From Synanceia verrucosa (Eukaryota > Chordata > Actinopteri > Perciformes > Synanceiidae), in the NCBI GenBank assembly GCA_029721515.1, contig CM056556.1, positions 6,076,501 to 6,140,500 of the forward strand: a stretch of DNA of 64,000 bases, given 5' to 3'. Each line of letters starts with the position of its first letter. Positions within the stretch are counted from its first letter, which is position 1. Both the position numbers and the translations under genes were made by a program. The notes beneath the pieces are model-generated. The model was not told the DNA's origin. It did not search any database and worked only from the letters and a program-made list of their open reading frames with translations. Shown one piece after another: positions 1 to 13,436 of this stretch.

Positions 1-598
1 TCCACACTACTGTATGAATCAGAAGCAGAGACTATCTGAAAGAGAGCTTTCATTCCCAGCAAAATATACCTGGATAAATAAACTTTGATTTGGTCCAGAA
101 CTAACAGAAAGCAAAGTTCAGTTCCTCTGCTCCAGCTCTATAAAAGTAGTAGAAAGGGCTGCACTGAGAGAGCAGGACATATGATTTGCTGCTCAGTATT
201 TCCCTAAATATGTATTTAGCCCAGAAAGAGGCGTGGGAACAGTGGGCAGAAAGATGCAGGGAGAGCAGCCCAGCACTGTGGTCACACAGATGGGGAAACC
301 AGCACTCTGAAAATACACTCCCTGCTCCACAAATCTGGAGCGGGATCACATACAGTTTTGGGAAACATATCAGGACATTAATATTAGGTTGAACTTGTGC
401 GATAGATAGGCGTGCTGCAATATCAAGCCTATGTTTTGCCCGAATAACAGAATTTAGGTTAACCATGTGAGCACCATCAGCAGGTCAGTGTGTGTGGAGA
501 GTTAAGACCATAAGTCATAAGGCTTTACTGGATATAAGAGTTAATCCGTCACAAAACACTACAGTCGTGTTGGTGTGTGAGAGTGTTATGTGTGGGCA

Positions 599-615
599 GC
601 CACACCCACACCCAC

Positions 616-655
<40 letters not shown>
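599..655. repeat. CA microsatellite with CCCACA variant start
   Basis: A pure (CA)n tract at about 625-655, preceded by cacccacaccc-type imperfect repeats. Open frames across it are low-complexity artefacts. Confidence 0.95.
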
Positions 656-657
<2 letters not shown>

Positions 658-3274
658 ATGGTCCATGTCACTGTTTGCACTGGCTTCTTGTCTCTTCCCA
701 GCTGTAAAAACACAGACCCATTAAAGTACTGGTGTGCACATGTGTTTCAATGTGCTCATCTGTGCATGCTTAAATATGCTTGTGTGGGTATGTAGACTAT
801 ACTTAGAAAACCGTGAATAATGCTTTCACAGATACAACACCACAAATGATTTGTCAATCTGTTATGAAAGCGATGACATTGATTGAGGAACCTTACATTG
901 ATTCCACATCCTAAGACACAGGCCATTTATAGTTTGTGAGATTAATAACAATAAAAGTCAAATAACATCTTCTTAACATATGGCGTACTCTCCGCAGCCC
1001 TTCTTCACTGGCTCTTCTCTCTTCCCTGAAAATTCACAGTCATTATTTTGATCTGAAGCCACGCTCCTCCTATTACATTTCAGCTGCATGAGTCATGCTT
1101 TTTAAGGATGTTTGCAGTAAAGCACTGATAGGGAGGAAGCAAGGAAAGATGGAGATGACGGAGAAATGGCGATAGCCACAAATACAGAGGTGGAAATAGT
1201 GGCATCTGTTTCTTTGTATTTTGATTTATTCTTTCTAATCACATTGGAGATTAGTGGCTGAGCCTATCCAGACAGAACAGGAGAGCTCAGATTGATATTG
1301 AGCGTCTTTGGCTGGTTTGAATTGGAAAATGTGCAGCCATTGTGTCACATGAGTTACCACAGAGTCCTCGCTGTGGTTCTCGAGGGAACCGGTCCTGCAG
1401 GTTTGGTTTGGGGTTGCAGCTGGAGCACCTAACGAGGGAAGCAGGAAGACTGGCTGGAGGATGGTGCACTGCCTGGATGCTAGCAATGGTTTTGTTGAAA
1501 GGAACCACAATATCTCTGTGTGAAGCCTGGCTTTGAGAGAGGGCTGCCACATGCACCTGTGCTGAGGTCTGGTTTGGTTATTTTAACACTGAAATCTGAG
1601 TATTTAAAGGTCAGAGGTATGAGCAAGGTGTTCCTTAATAAAATAACATAAAAAAGACAGAGAAGGTGCTCTAATTTTTGCTCGTCCCTCACCTTGTTAT
1701 GATACAGGAACTATCAGTATCATTTAAATACTTTCATACACATTTGTTTTTTTTCTATATTAAGAAGGAAATGACAACTAGACAAAAATATACACAGTTG
1801 CACTCTGTGTTGATTTTATGTTTAGCCAAGTTTGTTTTTGATTGCTCAGTCCAATCAGTGCTTATTCTGCCTTCCTCTCATATTGGTCTTTTTTAGTCCA
1901 TGTTGCCTACTCAATCAGTAACTATAGCAACACCAGTCAAAAACAACAGGGGTAGAACGGCGACATCATCGATAATTATTCAACTTGGAGTTTCATGTGT
2001 GGGACTGAGGTCCAGGTGCGAGAGAAAAATGCTGTCTAACCTTGCTGTCTAGACAGAGTGCGGGGGTGAGGATCAGGGCAATGGGATGGAGATATCAAAG
2101 CTTTTCTTCAATAACATTTAACTCCTGCAGCTCATGTTTCTTTTCTCCCACTGGCTGACGTGCTGCCAGAGAAGTCAGGCCTGTCCGACCATTACATGAC
2201 ATCTGAGTGAAAATACCACCAAAGGCTTAAATAAAAAAGCCTGGCTCAGTAAATACACCTAATGCTGTGTTAACATTTGACACAACAAAACAGTAGTGCT
2301 CAATACAGAATGCTGCTTTTACCCACATCCAAAAACACAACTGGCATATACAATAAACATATAGACACGTGCAATATTAATACACAGTGTTTAAGCAAAG
2401 CATCACATTTTCATTTCACTTTTTCATAAACAATCTGCAATACTTTTGCACTGCATTTAATTCACTGATCTGACTTTATTTCATTGTTCCCAGTGATCAA
2501 TCACACCATTCAGATACAATGTGCAACAACACTTCTGTTATCTTGAAATCTACTGTAGTTGTGATTTTAAAAAAAGACCCAGAGCATAATACCTTACTCT
2601 GTAACAGTTCACAGTTATTGACATAAAAGTGCAGTCAGTCACTGTACAAAGACTATCCGTCTTTCAGCTGTATCCTCTCTTGATTATGGTTTGAAAAGAA
2701 AAAGACACACAGTCCTCCTTTCAGTTTTATAATTGGTTGTTTCTGTGGCGATGCAGATCTGTTCTGCTTTTCTTTCAAACATTTCTCACAAAGAGTAAAG
2801 TCTTTGAGTCCCTGTCAAACCACAAATCATCAGTTTTCCTGCTTCTTACCCATGAAAAAAAAAGTCTATGCCAACCATCACAGTTCTAATTGCTAATAGG
2901 CATTAGCTGACATGCACCGGTTTTTCTGAATGCGTGCTCCAACAAAATTAAAGCCAGTTATCAGAACTATTTTGTGGGTGATTGGGTTGTAATATTAAAT
3001 TACACACACAAACAGATCAGATGGGCAGATTGTGGTGGTGGGAGTGAAGAGAGAGAGAGAGAGAAAGCATGGAGGGGTTCAGGGTTTGTGACGTTTAAGT
3101 GGAAACAGATTTGTCTGACCAGGGATTGGATGTAATAACCCTTTGCTCTGTTCTCTGTCAGAGGCATACTGACTTGGCTGAATGGAGCCATGGAGAGAGA
3201 AACCCACATATCCTCTCTGACTGGGATCCAGAGCCGAATCTCTGCAGCCGAGGAAGAGTTTGTGTATGCATGTA

Positions 3275-3699
3275 CAGTACAGGCCAAAAGTTTGGAAGCA
3301 ACTTCAAGTTTCTGGTCTCAGTGCCTATATATGTATTTTAGGATGTAGTTGCTGCATGATCAGACTTTGCCTTCATTGATATGCACCATTTTCCTCAATA
3401 TACCTTCAATAAATGTCAACAAAAAAGAAGGGCTTAGTTTTAGGGTCGAGAGGATTTACAAGAGTCACAGCTTAAGTGCAAAATTAAAAAAACAAATCAC
3501 TTTGGCTTTTGAGTCTGCACACAAAAATCCCAATAAATCTCAACTGCATTCAAGTCTCTCACAGAATGAAAGAAGCAACTGAGTAAAGAAACTAGAGTTA
3601 TTCTTTATATACTAATCATGTTTATTTTGTTTATACTAATGAAACTATGATCTGTTTTTTGTACAAATTCAATCTTGCTTCCAACTTTCGGCCTGCAGT
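3275..3699. mobile_element. Tc1/mariner-like non-autonomous element (about 425 bp)
   Basis: The left end (cagtacaggccaaaagtttg) and the reverse complement of the right end (cactgcaggccgaaagttgg) match over about 25 bases with a few differences, including the shared GGAAGCAA further in. The left end is preceded by TA; on the right the expected TA reads AA, so one end is decayed. The 'aggccaaaagtttgga' type of terminus is common in Tc1/mariner-type elements of fish. The interior is AT-rich and encodes no transposase. Confidence 0.65.
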
Positions 3700-4964
3700 G
3701 AATGTGTGCACTTCCACCAGCCGGCACTGAAAATAAAAAAGTACACAGCGTCTCTTGGATGTTGCTCAGCCAACCTATGAAAGTGATGTTTTTCTCTCCC
3801 CTTTTTTCTTTCAAGTCTAAACTGTTGTATTTTTATAAATGGACTGAAAGAGGGAGCTTTTTGTGGTGCTGTCAGTGACCTCTTTGTCCAGCGGCGTCAG
3901 AGCAGCAGTGTGTGGAGCCTCTGTGGCAAAACTCAGATATGTTGCACTGGAAAAGCAAACACACCCATCTGTAGACACACTGTTGCACACATGAATCCCT
4001 CCTCCTCTGGCCACCTCTCTCTGTTTCACACTCACACCACTGTACACACATGTAGACTTACACATTTGTGAGCACATCATCAGTTATAATCTATATAACC
4101 TATCTTACTGTCTCCATAGTTCACATACAAGAGAAACAGTAGCAGGAAACTTTGGATGGGAAAAAACTTGAACACTGATGCCCCTCCCTGTGCACACACA
4201 TAGAGAAACTCACACTAAAAAAAAAAGAAGAGTCGCTTTCCCTTTCTGACTTGCATGACTGCTGTCATTGTGAGTGTACAGAGCATGCAGCAAGCTAACA
4301 CTATCAGTCATCAAAGACAATATTTACTCTTGAGATCCTTCCAGTTTTGGTTTGAGAGCCAAACATCCTTTTCCATAAAAATCTATCAGTGGGAAAACCT
4401 GTACCTGCTCCTACACTGTGAAATGTGGACCAGCTTGAGCACAGCTTGCATGATGTTTGGAAACAGTTTCTCAAACACACTGAAGGGCCAGCCAAGTTTC
4501 CAGAAGAGAATTTGGATCGAGAGGGTAAAAAAAAAATAACAAGAAGGAAAATGGAAAAGCAACAGGAGCTTCCACGACAAGCCGGTTGGTGAGTGTGCCG
4601 GGTTCAGTAGGTAAAGTGCCCATCATGACAGGTGTGTTCTTCAGCCATTAGTAGGTCACCACTTTTTGACATTTCTGTTTTTGCTTCTGATGTCTTGCTG
4701 TCGCCTCCATCTCAGTTTATCTCCACTGACGCTGATGGTGTTTGTGCTTTGGACAGGGGCTGTGTTTGTGTGCATATTCATTTGTGTTGTGCCCTTTCTG
4801 CCAGCGGAGTTGACTGGGAGTGGACAGAGTGACAGTTAACTCAGGCATCCGGTCGCAGAGTGATGAGTGGAGACTGGGAGGTGTCTAGTCATGTTAGATG
4901 CAGCTGTCTTAGCGAAAGGACAGTGCTCTTTCTTACTGTCTTGAAAAGTCCATTGACTTTCCAG

Positions 4965-5346
4965 TAGAGATGGGAAAAATATTGATATGGCAATACATCA
5001 TGATACTTTTTCCTCTGATATAATATTGATTTTTAATTTCCTGATATCATTTTTTCCCCTAAAAAAGGGCCGATTTTAAATCCAGAACAACTTCTGTACG
5101 TTGAAATAAAAAGTTGAATAAAAAAGACAATAAAAAAGAAAATAATCTGCAAAATTTTGACAGCCCTAATATTTATGTGTGTGTGTATACATACACACAT
5201 GTACATATATACAACTTGTATTTTAAGCTTAAATTTCTCAGTGATCTATGTAGAATATGTCAATATATCACAATAATGTATCGTATTGTGACTCAAGTAT
5301 CACGATACGTATCGTATTGTGAAGTCCGTGCCAGTACCCACCCCTA
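4965..5346. mobile_element. hAT-like non-autonomous element (382 bp) with 8-bp duplication
   Basis: Perfect 8-bp target-site duplications (ctttccag) flank the element at 4957-4964 and 5347-5354. The ends are short imperfect inverted repeats: tagagatggg on the left and taggggtggg (reverse complement) on the right. Inside are repeated 'tatcg/gatac' motifs, including a palindrome acgatacgtatcgt near 5303-5316, and a TGTGTATACATACACA-type tract near 5176-5200. There is no transposase frame, so it would depend on a hAT transposase encoded elsewhere. Confidence 0.85.
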
Positions 5347-8300
5347 CTTTCCAGTGATGCAGTGTGCCTCCATAGGTTTCAAAAGCCAACATGAAACAGA
5401 GTAAGCTAACTCTCTCTGACCACCCTTCCTTCTCAGATGCTGGAATGTGTTTGTGTGTTTGTCGAGTCTGCAGCTTCGCCAGCAGTAACACATATATAAA
5501 TATCAAAGCTCGGCGGTGTCTTTCAATCACAAAATCCGTTGCCCGTTCGCTCAAGTAGTGCTGATAACCAAACTATCTTTTTAAGTAATTTAAAGTCACT
5601 CTGATTTGAGAGTGTTTCTCTTGTTATGCTCCATAAAAATCTATTTTCCAGCCAGAAAAACCTCCAGCCATTTTTTTTTTTGTTGTTTGATGTTGTTCTC
5701 TGCCCACATTGATCGTAATCTCTGGCTGGCGCTCACCTTGTGGAACTTTGTCTGTTCATCACTCTTGTTTTCCTGTACGACTACTTCCCACCTGACTTTC
5801 TGCAAGACCCAGCCCTTCATTTCAATTTTTTTTTCCGAAACCTTTGCTTTTCTCTCTACAAGCAGTGCCATCTCCTAAAAACATTACCTGTCTGGTCAAG
5901 GTCAACTAGATACACGTGGTGATTTTAAAAAAGCCACAGCAGCTCAAACAGTGTATTTAGAGCAAAACCTTGTACAATACGGCTTCCTGGAATTCCCTTG
6001 TGGTTAGTGAAGGGAAGGGGCACATTTTGAGCCATATGGGGAACACATGTGGGCACAGGAAAACACACTCAAGACAGGACATCATTGGCCATAGCCTTTA
6101 TTTTTTAGCCGATGAGATACACACAGCACATGCACCACATGTGGACTCCTTTCTGGAATCAAAATAAACACTTTGGATCCCATAGGTAACCAAAAGGGAA
6201 TGTATGTTTTGAGGAAGGTTTTTGGTGAAACTAAGGTGTGACTCCCCTCCACACACTGATTTAAGGTGGTCATAAACACATAAAGGTTTAGATAATGTTT
6301 AGGGGATGCAGACAGAGCTGCAACAGTCATCATCGGCTCGGCCTGTATTTTCACTGCAGACGTTATAAGAGGCTCCTTATTACACATAATCACCATGTCT
6401 ATGTGTTTCCTTTGAAAATGCTGAGGAGTTTGTTTGGGTTTGTGTCTATGTTGTGTTTGTGTGGTGGAAAAAACTGGACTGCCCGACACTTTGTGTCACC
6501 GTGTCTTTCTGTCTGTACAGGATATGTACCCACTAATGTGGGTCACATCTCTATGTAACTGTGTGCATGTTTGGGTACATAGTAGTATGTTTTCATCTTT
6601 CTATTTGGATGTTTTCTGTGGATTAGTAGGCTCTGTCTGTCGAGCTAAGCGTGCAGAGTCTCTCCCTCTGTCTGTGCTGTGTTGGCCATCTGTGTGCCAC
6701 TGCAGGGTCACAGACAGAGCTGGACATGATACACTCCAGCAACGGTGGCCAAGTTTCCTCTCCAACATTGAGATAATCTGCCTATTGAGTATTAAAGGGT
6801 GGAGGGAGAGGATAGAAGAGGGAATAGTGTGCGGTGGATTTTCACATTGATGAAAGGATGCCTTGTTTGAGGGTTCAACTTGTGTCAAACAACCATGTCC
6901 TTGTGAAGGCTATTCTTCTCCTGGATGTGTATTGTTTTCCTGTTTTAATTCTGTCATTACACTACAATGTATGAATATAAGTTGAACTTTTATCTGTTAT
7001 CTTGTTTGGCTTAGTGCTGGTAGAGTGTCTCTCTATGCAGAGGAAGTCAGTCAGACAGCAGTTAAAGAGACCACAGCTTAAGCCAGGCACCCTCAATGCT
7101 TTCCCTTCTTCTCCACCTCATAGAGCAAAATACAGCCTCTAAAAACAACGACATGTTCATCAGCTGATCAAACCTGATTCTCTTTAACTCTATGTAATCC
7201 CAATGGGCTTATTAAACATGTTAGGATTAGACATTTGTTCCACCCGCGTGGCCTGTAGGCACAAGTGTGACTGATTTTGGCTCTATTGAACAAGCATTTG
7301 CATTATTATCCATGTGTTTCACATTAGGAAACAGTCCATGCTGCACACATACTGTACATGCATGTGTCTACGTGTCAGTGCCCTGGCCTTATGGTGCTTC
7401 TGTTAAAAGGGGCCATAAAGGCACTCTCAAAGGCAGCCTGACAATAGTTAAATATATAATGTAAGACCTGGCCAAGCATTCACACTGGCAGAAGTCAAGA
7501 AGGAGGAAGTCATGGAGCAAACACTCTCAATTCTATGCTTTGTCTGTAGTTAATAGGCTGCTTTTGGCTGGGAATTTCTCTACCAATGAGGTCTGCTACA
7601 GAAGGAGCCTTTCAGCAGTCCAGTCAAGTGCTAAGAAGGGGCGTAAATGCTTGGTGGGGTTAAAGCGGGCGGATGTGTCAGGAGTTTAAGGCGGGTAAAG
7701 GGGAGTCTAAGGATCTGCAAGTCGTAAATACTGCAGCACCCACCCAGCCGGTCAGCTGAGCCCCAGCTGGAGTGTAAGCTGCATTTACTCATCAACAAAG
7801 TTGTTTTATTTCGTTATGCCGAAAGGCTTCGTTCTGACGTAAGGTCTGCAGACAGGATCCAGAGGAGAGACGATCTGATGTCTGGAGAACAATGGAGCAG
7901 TTAATAGAGGCGATCCCACATGTGAAAGCGCAGGGAGGAGATGCCTCAATGCGTCTCCATAACTGTGATAACATTGTGGCTCTATCCCTGAATAGACAAA
8001 GATAACACAAACAGAAAAAGCACTCGCACGCATACACTCTCAAAGACAATCAAAACTCACTTGAGATGGAGACACAGACTGATAAGTAGCAAACAGACAG
8101 ACCAAGACGGAAAGGAATTTTCACTATCAGCATGTGGTGGGCTTTTCCCCTGTATGCAGGTGTGACAACTAGTGCTTCTTAACATCATTAGGGTGTCTTT
8201 GTGAGATCTGGATAGTTATCATCTCCAGCCCCATGCTGGGAGAGACAAACATTAGTGGAAGCTCTTCTTGTCTTGACCCCGTGGAAACCTCCCAAGAGCT

Positions 8301-9594
8301 CCATTTCTCCATCCCGCCCTCTTTTTATTATTCGTTTCTCTATTCATCTATTCGTGTGCTGCCTGTGTTCAGCACACAGGTCTTGAAATGCCATCATCAT
8401 CTCCTGCAGAGGAGAGCATGCAGAAACCAATAAGACACTGCTTTGTATGACTGAATAAAATACAGATGTTTGTATGGATTTTCATATGACTTCTTAACTG
8501 CTGATATAGACAGAGAAATATGGACTCTGATTACAAAACTGTTTTACTTGAAACATGGAGTTTTACAAGGTGCAGGACGCTGCGCTATGTTAACAGCTTT
8601 ACCAGCAGAAGAAAGGAGGAGTTATTAAGGTGTTTTAAATGGTTGAACATGTGGGGCTTAAGACTCCTGTAGGTGCAGAAAGTGGGCCTAATGTATCTAC
8701 CTGAGATAGAGAGGCAGAGAGCAGAGCAAAGAAATATACAAAACAGGAGATGAACCTGCCTTGTGGTTCGTGGCTTTATAGTGCACTTCTGCTCTGAAGG
8801 CCGTAATTACGCTCTGGCCGACTGGTGTTGGTAGCTAGAGAGCGGTGAGGTCAGCATTTAGCTGGCCTGCACAATGAGGTCAAGTACTATTCATGCCCTG
8901 GCTTGTGCATTTTCTGCATGCAGCTTTCCATCAAACACCGTTGGCTCTCTGTTTGGGGCTATCTTTGTCGCGTATGAATGACTGCATGCATGTCTGCAAG
9001 CCGGCCTGCGTGTCACCGCAGTCTGAAAATTGAATCTGAGAAAAACTGGCTTCACCTCTATCTCCTATTCTCCAAACTTTCTCTCTCCCTATTTTGCTTC
9101 TCCTCCTCCTTTCTTTCGCTTGTCCCTGTGCATCCTGCCAATTCTCCTCTTGTCGAGGGTCAGCCAGAGACTTCCCGCACAGGGCTTCTGTTAAAGTCCG
9201 GCTCCTGGGAACCTGCAGCTCAGAGGCAACGGCTGGGGAAGGCATCATTATATTCACACACACACACACCAGGAGGCTGGAGCTCAGTTTTAAATATGCA
9301 CAGTAATCCCTGGGTATCAGATTGTTGGGAGGGTGGCTGGTGGAGGTCCTCTTCTTTTTTTTTTTTTTCGTTTGCGTCTTGAAATACCATTACTGTATTC
9401 ATACAGAATTGCTCCTTAACACAACTACTCCCCAGATCCCTCCTATCATCATTACGCTGTTATTTTCTTTCCATGTTCCTCTCAAGAGACAAAAGGTAGA
9501 ACACAGCTAATTATCACCCTGCAGTTTTTGGAAGCCCTTCTGAGACTTCACGGGCGAAATCGGAGAATGGGAGTTGTCCCATGGTAGGGAAACA

Positions 9595-9595
<1 letters not shown>

Positions 9596-9641
<46 letters not shown>
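9596..9641. repeat. GT microsatellite
   Basis: An uninterrupted TG/GT tract of about 45 bases in abtb2 intron 1. Confidence 0.95.
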
Positions 9642-9644
<3 letters not shown>

Positions 9645-10897
9645 TCAATGCTTTGGATAGCTCAGACTCCATCTCTGAACACTTGGCAAGCAGTTGAATG
9701 AAATATCCCTCGCGCCTCTCCTTCTGTCTGTCTCGCCATTTGTGGTCATGGGGTTTCCCAAGCGGGCCGAGCAGGGGCTGCTGTTTATCTTAGAATTGCA
9801 CAGGAAAGAGAAGAACTAAAAGTTGGACTGAGAATTAAGATAAGGTGAAGAATGGAGCAGAAAAGAAGGTTTTTATCGAGTGGAAACCTGTCAGCTGTGG
9901 AACAAATGCAGGACGGGGTAGACGATGGAGAGCCTGACAGACCGTACAGTGGGAAAAGCAGAATGAAAACAGATTTGTCACTCAGTCTGCTGTTTGTACA
10001 GGAGCTGTGTGAGTGTGTGCAGGAATAGTCCTCTCCCCCCAATTTGTTACACACAAACATTCCTCTAAAACAGCCACAGCAGTCCTTTAAAGGGTCTCTG
10101 CTGGGCAGTCTGGTCTCTCTGGGAAGGGTAGAGGGGTTTGTGTGTTTTTAGTGTGTGTGTGTGGTCAGGATGTGGCTAGCACCTCTCACTCGTCATGATT
10201 TACTAACAAAACCCACCGTGGTTAGACCCTGACACTCAGCACATATTACAAGTCTGAGTGGGTCGACTCTACAACTATCTGGAAACTTTTCTCATGTTCC
10301 CTGAGTTTGTTCACATTGTAAGAGCGTCTCACTCAAGAAGTGTGTGTCATTCCTGATGATTTATCGATCGCTTCCTGCCAAGCTTGGTTTTTATTAATTT
10401 CTTTAAAGGGCGTAGTTGGTGATATATAATGTGGCCGGTTGAAAATTTACATCTGTGTGTGCCAGGGAGTGCATTTCTGTGTGGTTGTGTATTAGGAAGG
10501 GCCCCGGGTCTGTCAGCTATTATTTCACCATTGTGGCTTGGGAAGGGTTGTGGGAACGTCAGTTGAAGTGAATTGACCGGGTCTTCTGCGATACTCAGGA
10601 AGAAATGCTTTAACTCACACTCATGCACACTCATGAGAATTACCCAGCTTCCTAAGCAGTTAAAAGGCCTTTGGCTTTGACATTGTACTTCTTAAAGTGC
10701 TCTGTTTGTTAAAGTGCTCTGGCTTTATACTCAGAAGAAATATGGAGGAGACTGAAAGACACAGCTCTTTCTTGAGGTGATATCTCGCCTCATCTGTGAT
10801 CCTTGTCTTTCTTTTTTCCATCTGCTGCTCAGAGGATAGGGCTCCAGTGGGTGGTCCACAGAGACCCCTGGATCAGTAGACTCTCATGACCTGCATC

Positions 10898-10936
10898 ACA
10901 CACACACACACGCACACACGCACACACACACACACG
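10898..10936. repeat. CA microsatellite with CG interruptions
   Basis: A (CA)n tract interrupted twice by 'cacg', probably through point mutation. Confidence 0.9.
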
Positions 10937-12272
10937 TCCAAGCAAACACACACAGACACATGAAAACAGACTGTGGAGATTAAACTTGTCTGAAGGCGTT
11001 GGGATGACCTTATAAATTATTTCAATGACACACACTGAGTCAAGCTTGCCTGTAGCACCTGCACAGGCAACAGCTGGGAACACACACGGCTACAAACACC
11101 AGCCTTTTGCACATATGCGTGCGCGCATACGCTCACCTCCCACAACTTTATTTGCATTGCTGCTGGTGCTTGGCCAGAGGAATGTGTGAGCAGGTGCCCC
11201 CTGCAGTGAAAAAGCAGCAAACACTCATCACACCGCTTGTGTGAGCTGTTTGTATTGGGAGTGGCAGCTCTGTTTGCTTTGTGTTTGAAGGACGAGACTG
11301 AGGTAGTGATGCTCAGGATGATGGGTGAGGCTGTGGCAGTGAGTCGTCTCTTGATTTTCTGTTCACCTAAGCTGAAGGACACTATTGAAATTGATTTACA
11401 TTGCTTCTCTTTTGTATATTTTTGTTTCATTTCAATTTCTTTCTTTTGTTTATCATTTCTTTTGCACTCATTTTTTAAAAAAAGATGCTGTACTGGTAGT
11501 TAGCTCCCTCTCTAGCACACTGTGCAAAGTCTGCAATAAAGTCCAGGATGGTCACATAAGCACAGTCATCCTTTCCATAGGAAGAAGAAAGAGGGATCAT
11601 TCAGTGAAGGGGGTTAAATGTCTATACTTACCAAAGAGTTGTTGCTGTCAGATTGTTTGACATTTTTGAGACAAGGAAAAGAGAAGAAGTAAAGGGGGAA
11701 AAAAGCATAGAGAAATGTTGGAAATAAACAATTCTGTGCAGTTGTGTTTTATTTTGTTGTCATAATCCTGCAGCCACTTCTCTGTCCCTTTTGTCACAGG
11801 AGGTCCTGCACAGTCCCAGCACTATTGTACTGTAGGTGTCTAACTGTGTGTGTGTGTGTTCACTTGTGCGATGATAACGTGGACACAATGAGGCTTTGTT
11901 TCACTTTTAGTGTGGCCCATAGTGCTGACCACGACATGGGCGCTCGTCGGCTCGCGGACACAGAGGACACTGGTATGAATGTGAGAGTGCTGCTTTGTGT
12001 GTTTGAAGATGTGTGGGTCAAAAGGTGACATAACTGCATAAGAGGATGTTCCTTTTTAGCATACTCTTTTTGAGGTGTGGACACTTCTGTGTGAGACGGG
12101 TGTGTGAGGGTGTGTGTGAGAGTCAGGGGTGAGCTGTAAAACCCTTCCGGGTGTCAGATGGGTCATACAGCCAGTTGAATGAGGTGACTGGTCTGCTTAA
12201 AGGTAGTTTACAGCCTCCTGCTGAAGAGGTGGACATCCAGACACGCCCTGCAGGTCCTAAACACACCCAGGT

Positions 12273-12408
12273 CACACACACACACACACACACACACATA
12301 TTTAGAGCTGCTATCATCTGCAAGACTGACACATAGCATGATTTGTGCTTTTGGTGACACCCCATGCTTGGTGCATACCATTGTTTAATGTGTGTGTGTG
12401 TGTGTGTG
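12273..12408. repeat. paired CA and GT microsatellites (inverted)
   Basis: A CA tract (12273-12299) and a GT tract (12390-12408, continuing into gcgcacgcac) lie 90 bases apart and are mutually complementary. They could pair as a stem in single-stranded DNA or RNA. Confidence 0.85.
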
Positions 12409-13409
12409 CGCACGCACATTTATCATCATGTCACCATGTGTGTCTGCTTGGTCGGGTGGTCCTTTGATTTATTGCTAGTGTGTCGCTGTTACACATGTTC
12501 CAAGAGTGGCATTGATTTCCTGACTAATTGTATGAGGCGCTCTTCCCCATGTAACGACAGATAGGCGTCCCCTCCCTGCATCGAACCCTCACCTCTCTTC
12601 TGTCTGTCACAGCGAGGACAGTTGTTGTCAACAGTGGACCAGCCCTCCTCGTTACTGCAGACAAAAGAGCCGTTGGCCTTTTGAACAAAGCTCAGCTCCG
12701 TTCACTGCCCACTGCTCTAAAATGCAGCTGCGCTGTGATGCCCATAAAATAATGCATATACTTATCCTCTCTATTAGTATTTATCTAACCCACAGCGGGT
12801 TATAATGGGACGGAGTGAATGGGTGGTTGCTCTCTCTTGTAATGCAGTCTTTATTGGAGTGTGAGAGTAGTACAAGGTTAATGCAACAATGCTCTTCAAA
12901 TAGTTTTCTATCTGTATAGTTTATTGAGCTGACTTCGCAGATTTAACTCATTAAGCTCTGCAGCCAAAGTTACTTAATCCATCGACTCAAGTATTGTTTT
13001 TAAGTGATGCAATATTATAGAACGACCCAACAGTGTATAAAGTAGTGAGCTCCACTTTAATATGATGATAATAATAATATAATCCATGAGCATATTAAAC
13101 CAGAATTGTTGTATTGCTTCTAATTTAGGAGATGACCTGAATACTTGTTCTAGCAGTGTTTGTAGCTGGTGAAAGTAGAAGCCCCACCTTGTATTTAACA
13201 CTGAGACACACACAAACATGCTGTACAACACACTGTCCGTGTGAGCAAAAAACAATTGGTAGCTGCCCAGAAAGTGGTTTGTTTTTCCTTTCCTGAGCTT
13301 CTTTCCCACTCTGCTGCTAAACTCAGTTCAAAGATTTAGTTTTACAGGAGAGAGAAGGGAAAGCGTGATTGAAAGACTGAGTGAACCTCCAGTCCTAATC
13401 GTAATCCAT

Positions 13410-13436
13410 CCACCCCCCCCACCCCCACCCCCACCC
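13410..13436. repeat. C-rich simple tract
   Basis: A run of eight C followed by repeated 'acccccaccc' units. On the minus strand it is a G-rich stretch with several G runs, compatible with a G-quadruplex. Confidence 0.8.

Noticed and set aside
6434..6850. 138-codon + strand frame, the longest in the left 23 kb
   Set aside because: Cys/Val-rich translation of GTGT-rich DNA. It does not resemble the ABTB2 N-terminus or another family.
8978..9382. 134-codon + strand frame in intron 1
   Set aside because: Ser/Phe-rich low-complexity translation across a pyrimidine tract and a T run; no domain recognised.
12390..12420. Z-DNA-prone GT/CG tract as a functional element
   Set aside because: Composition fits alternating purine-pyrimidine DNA, but nothing separates it from the many other microsatellites.
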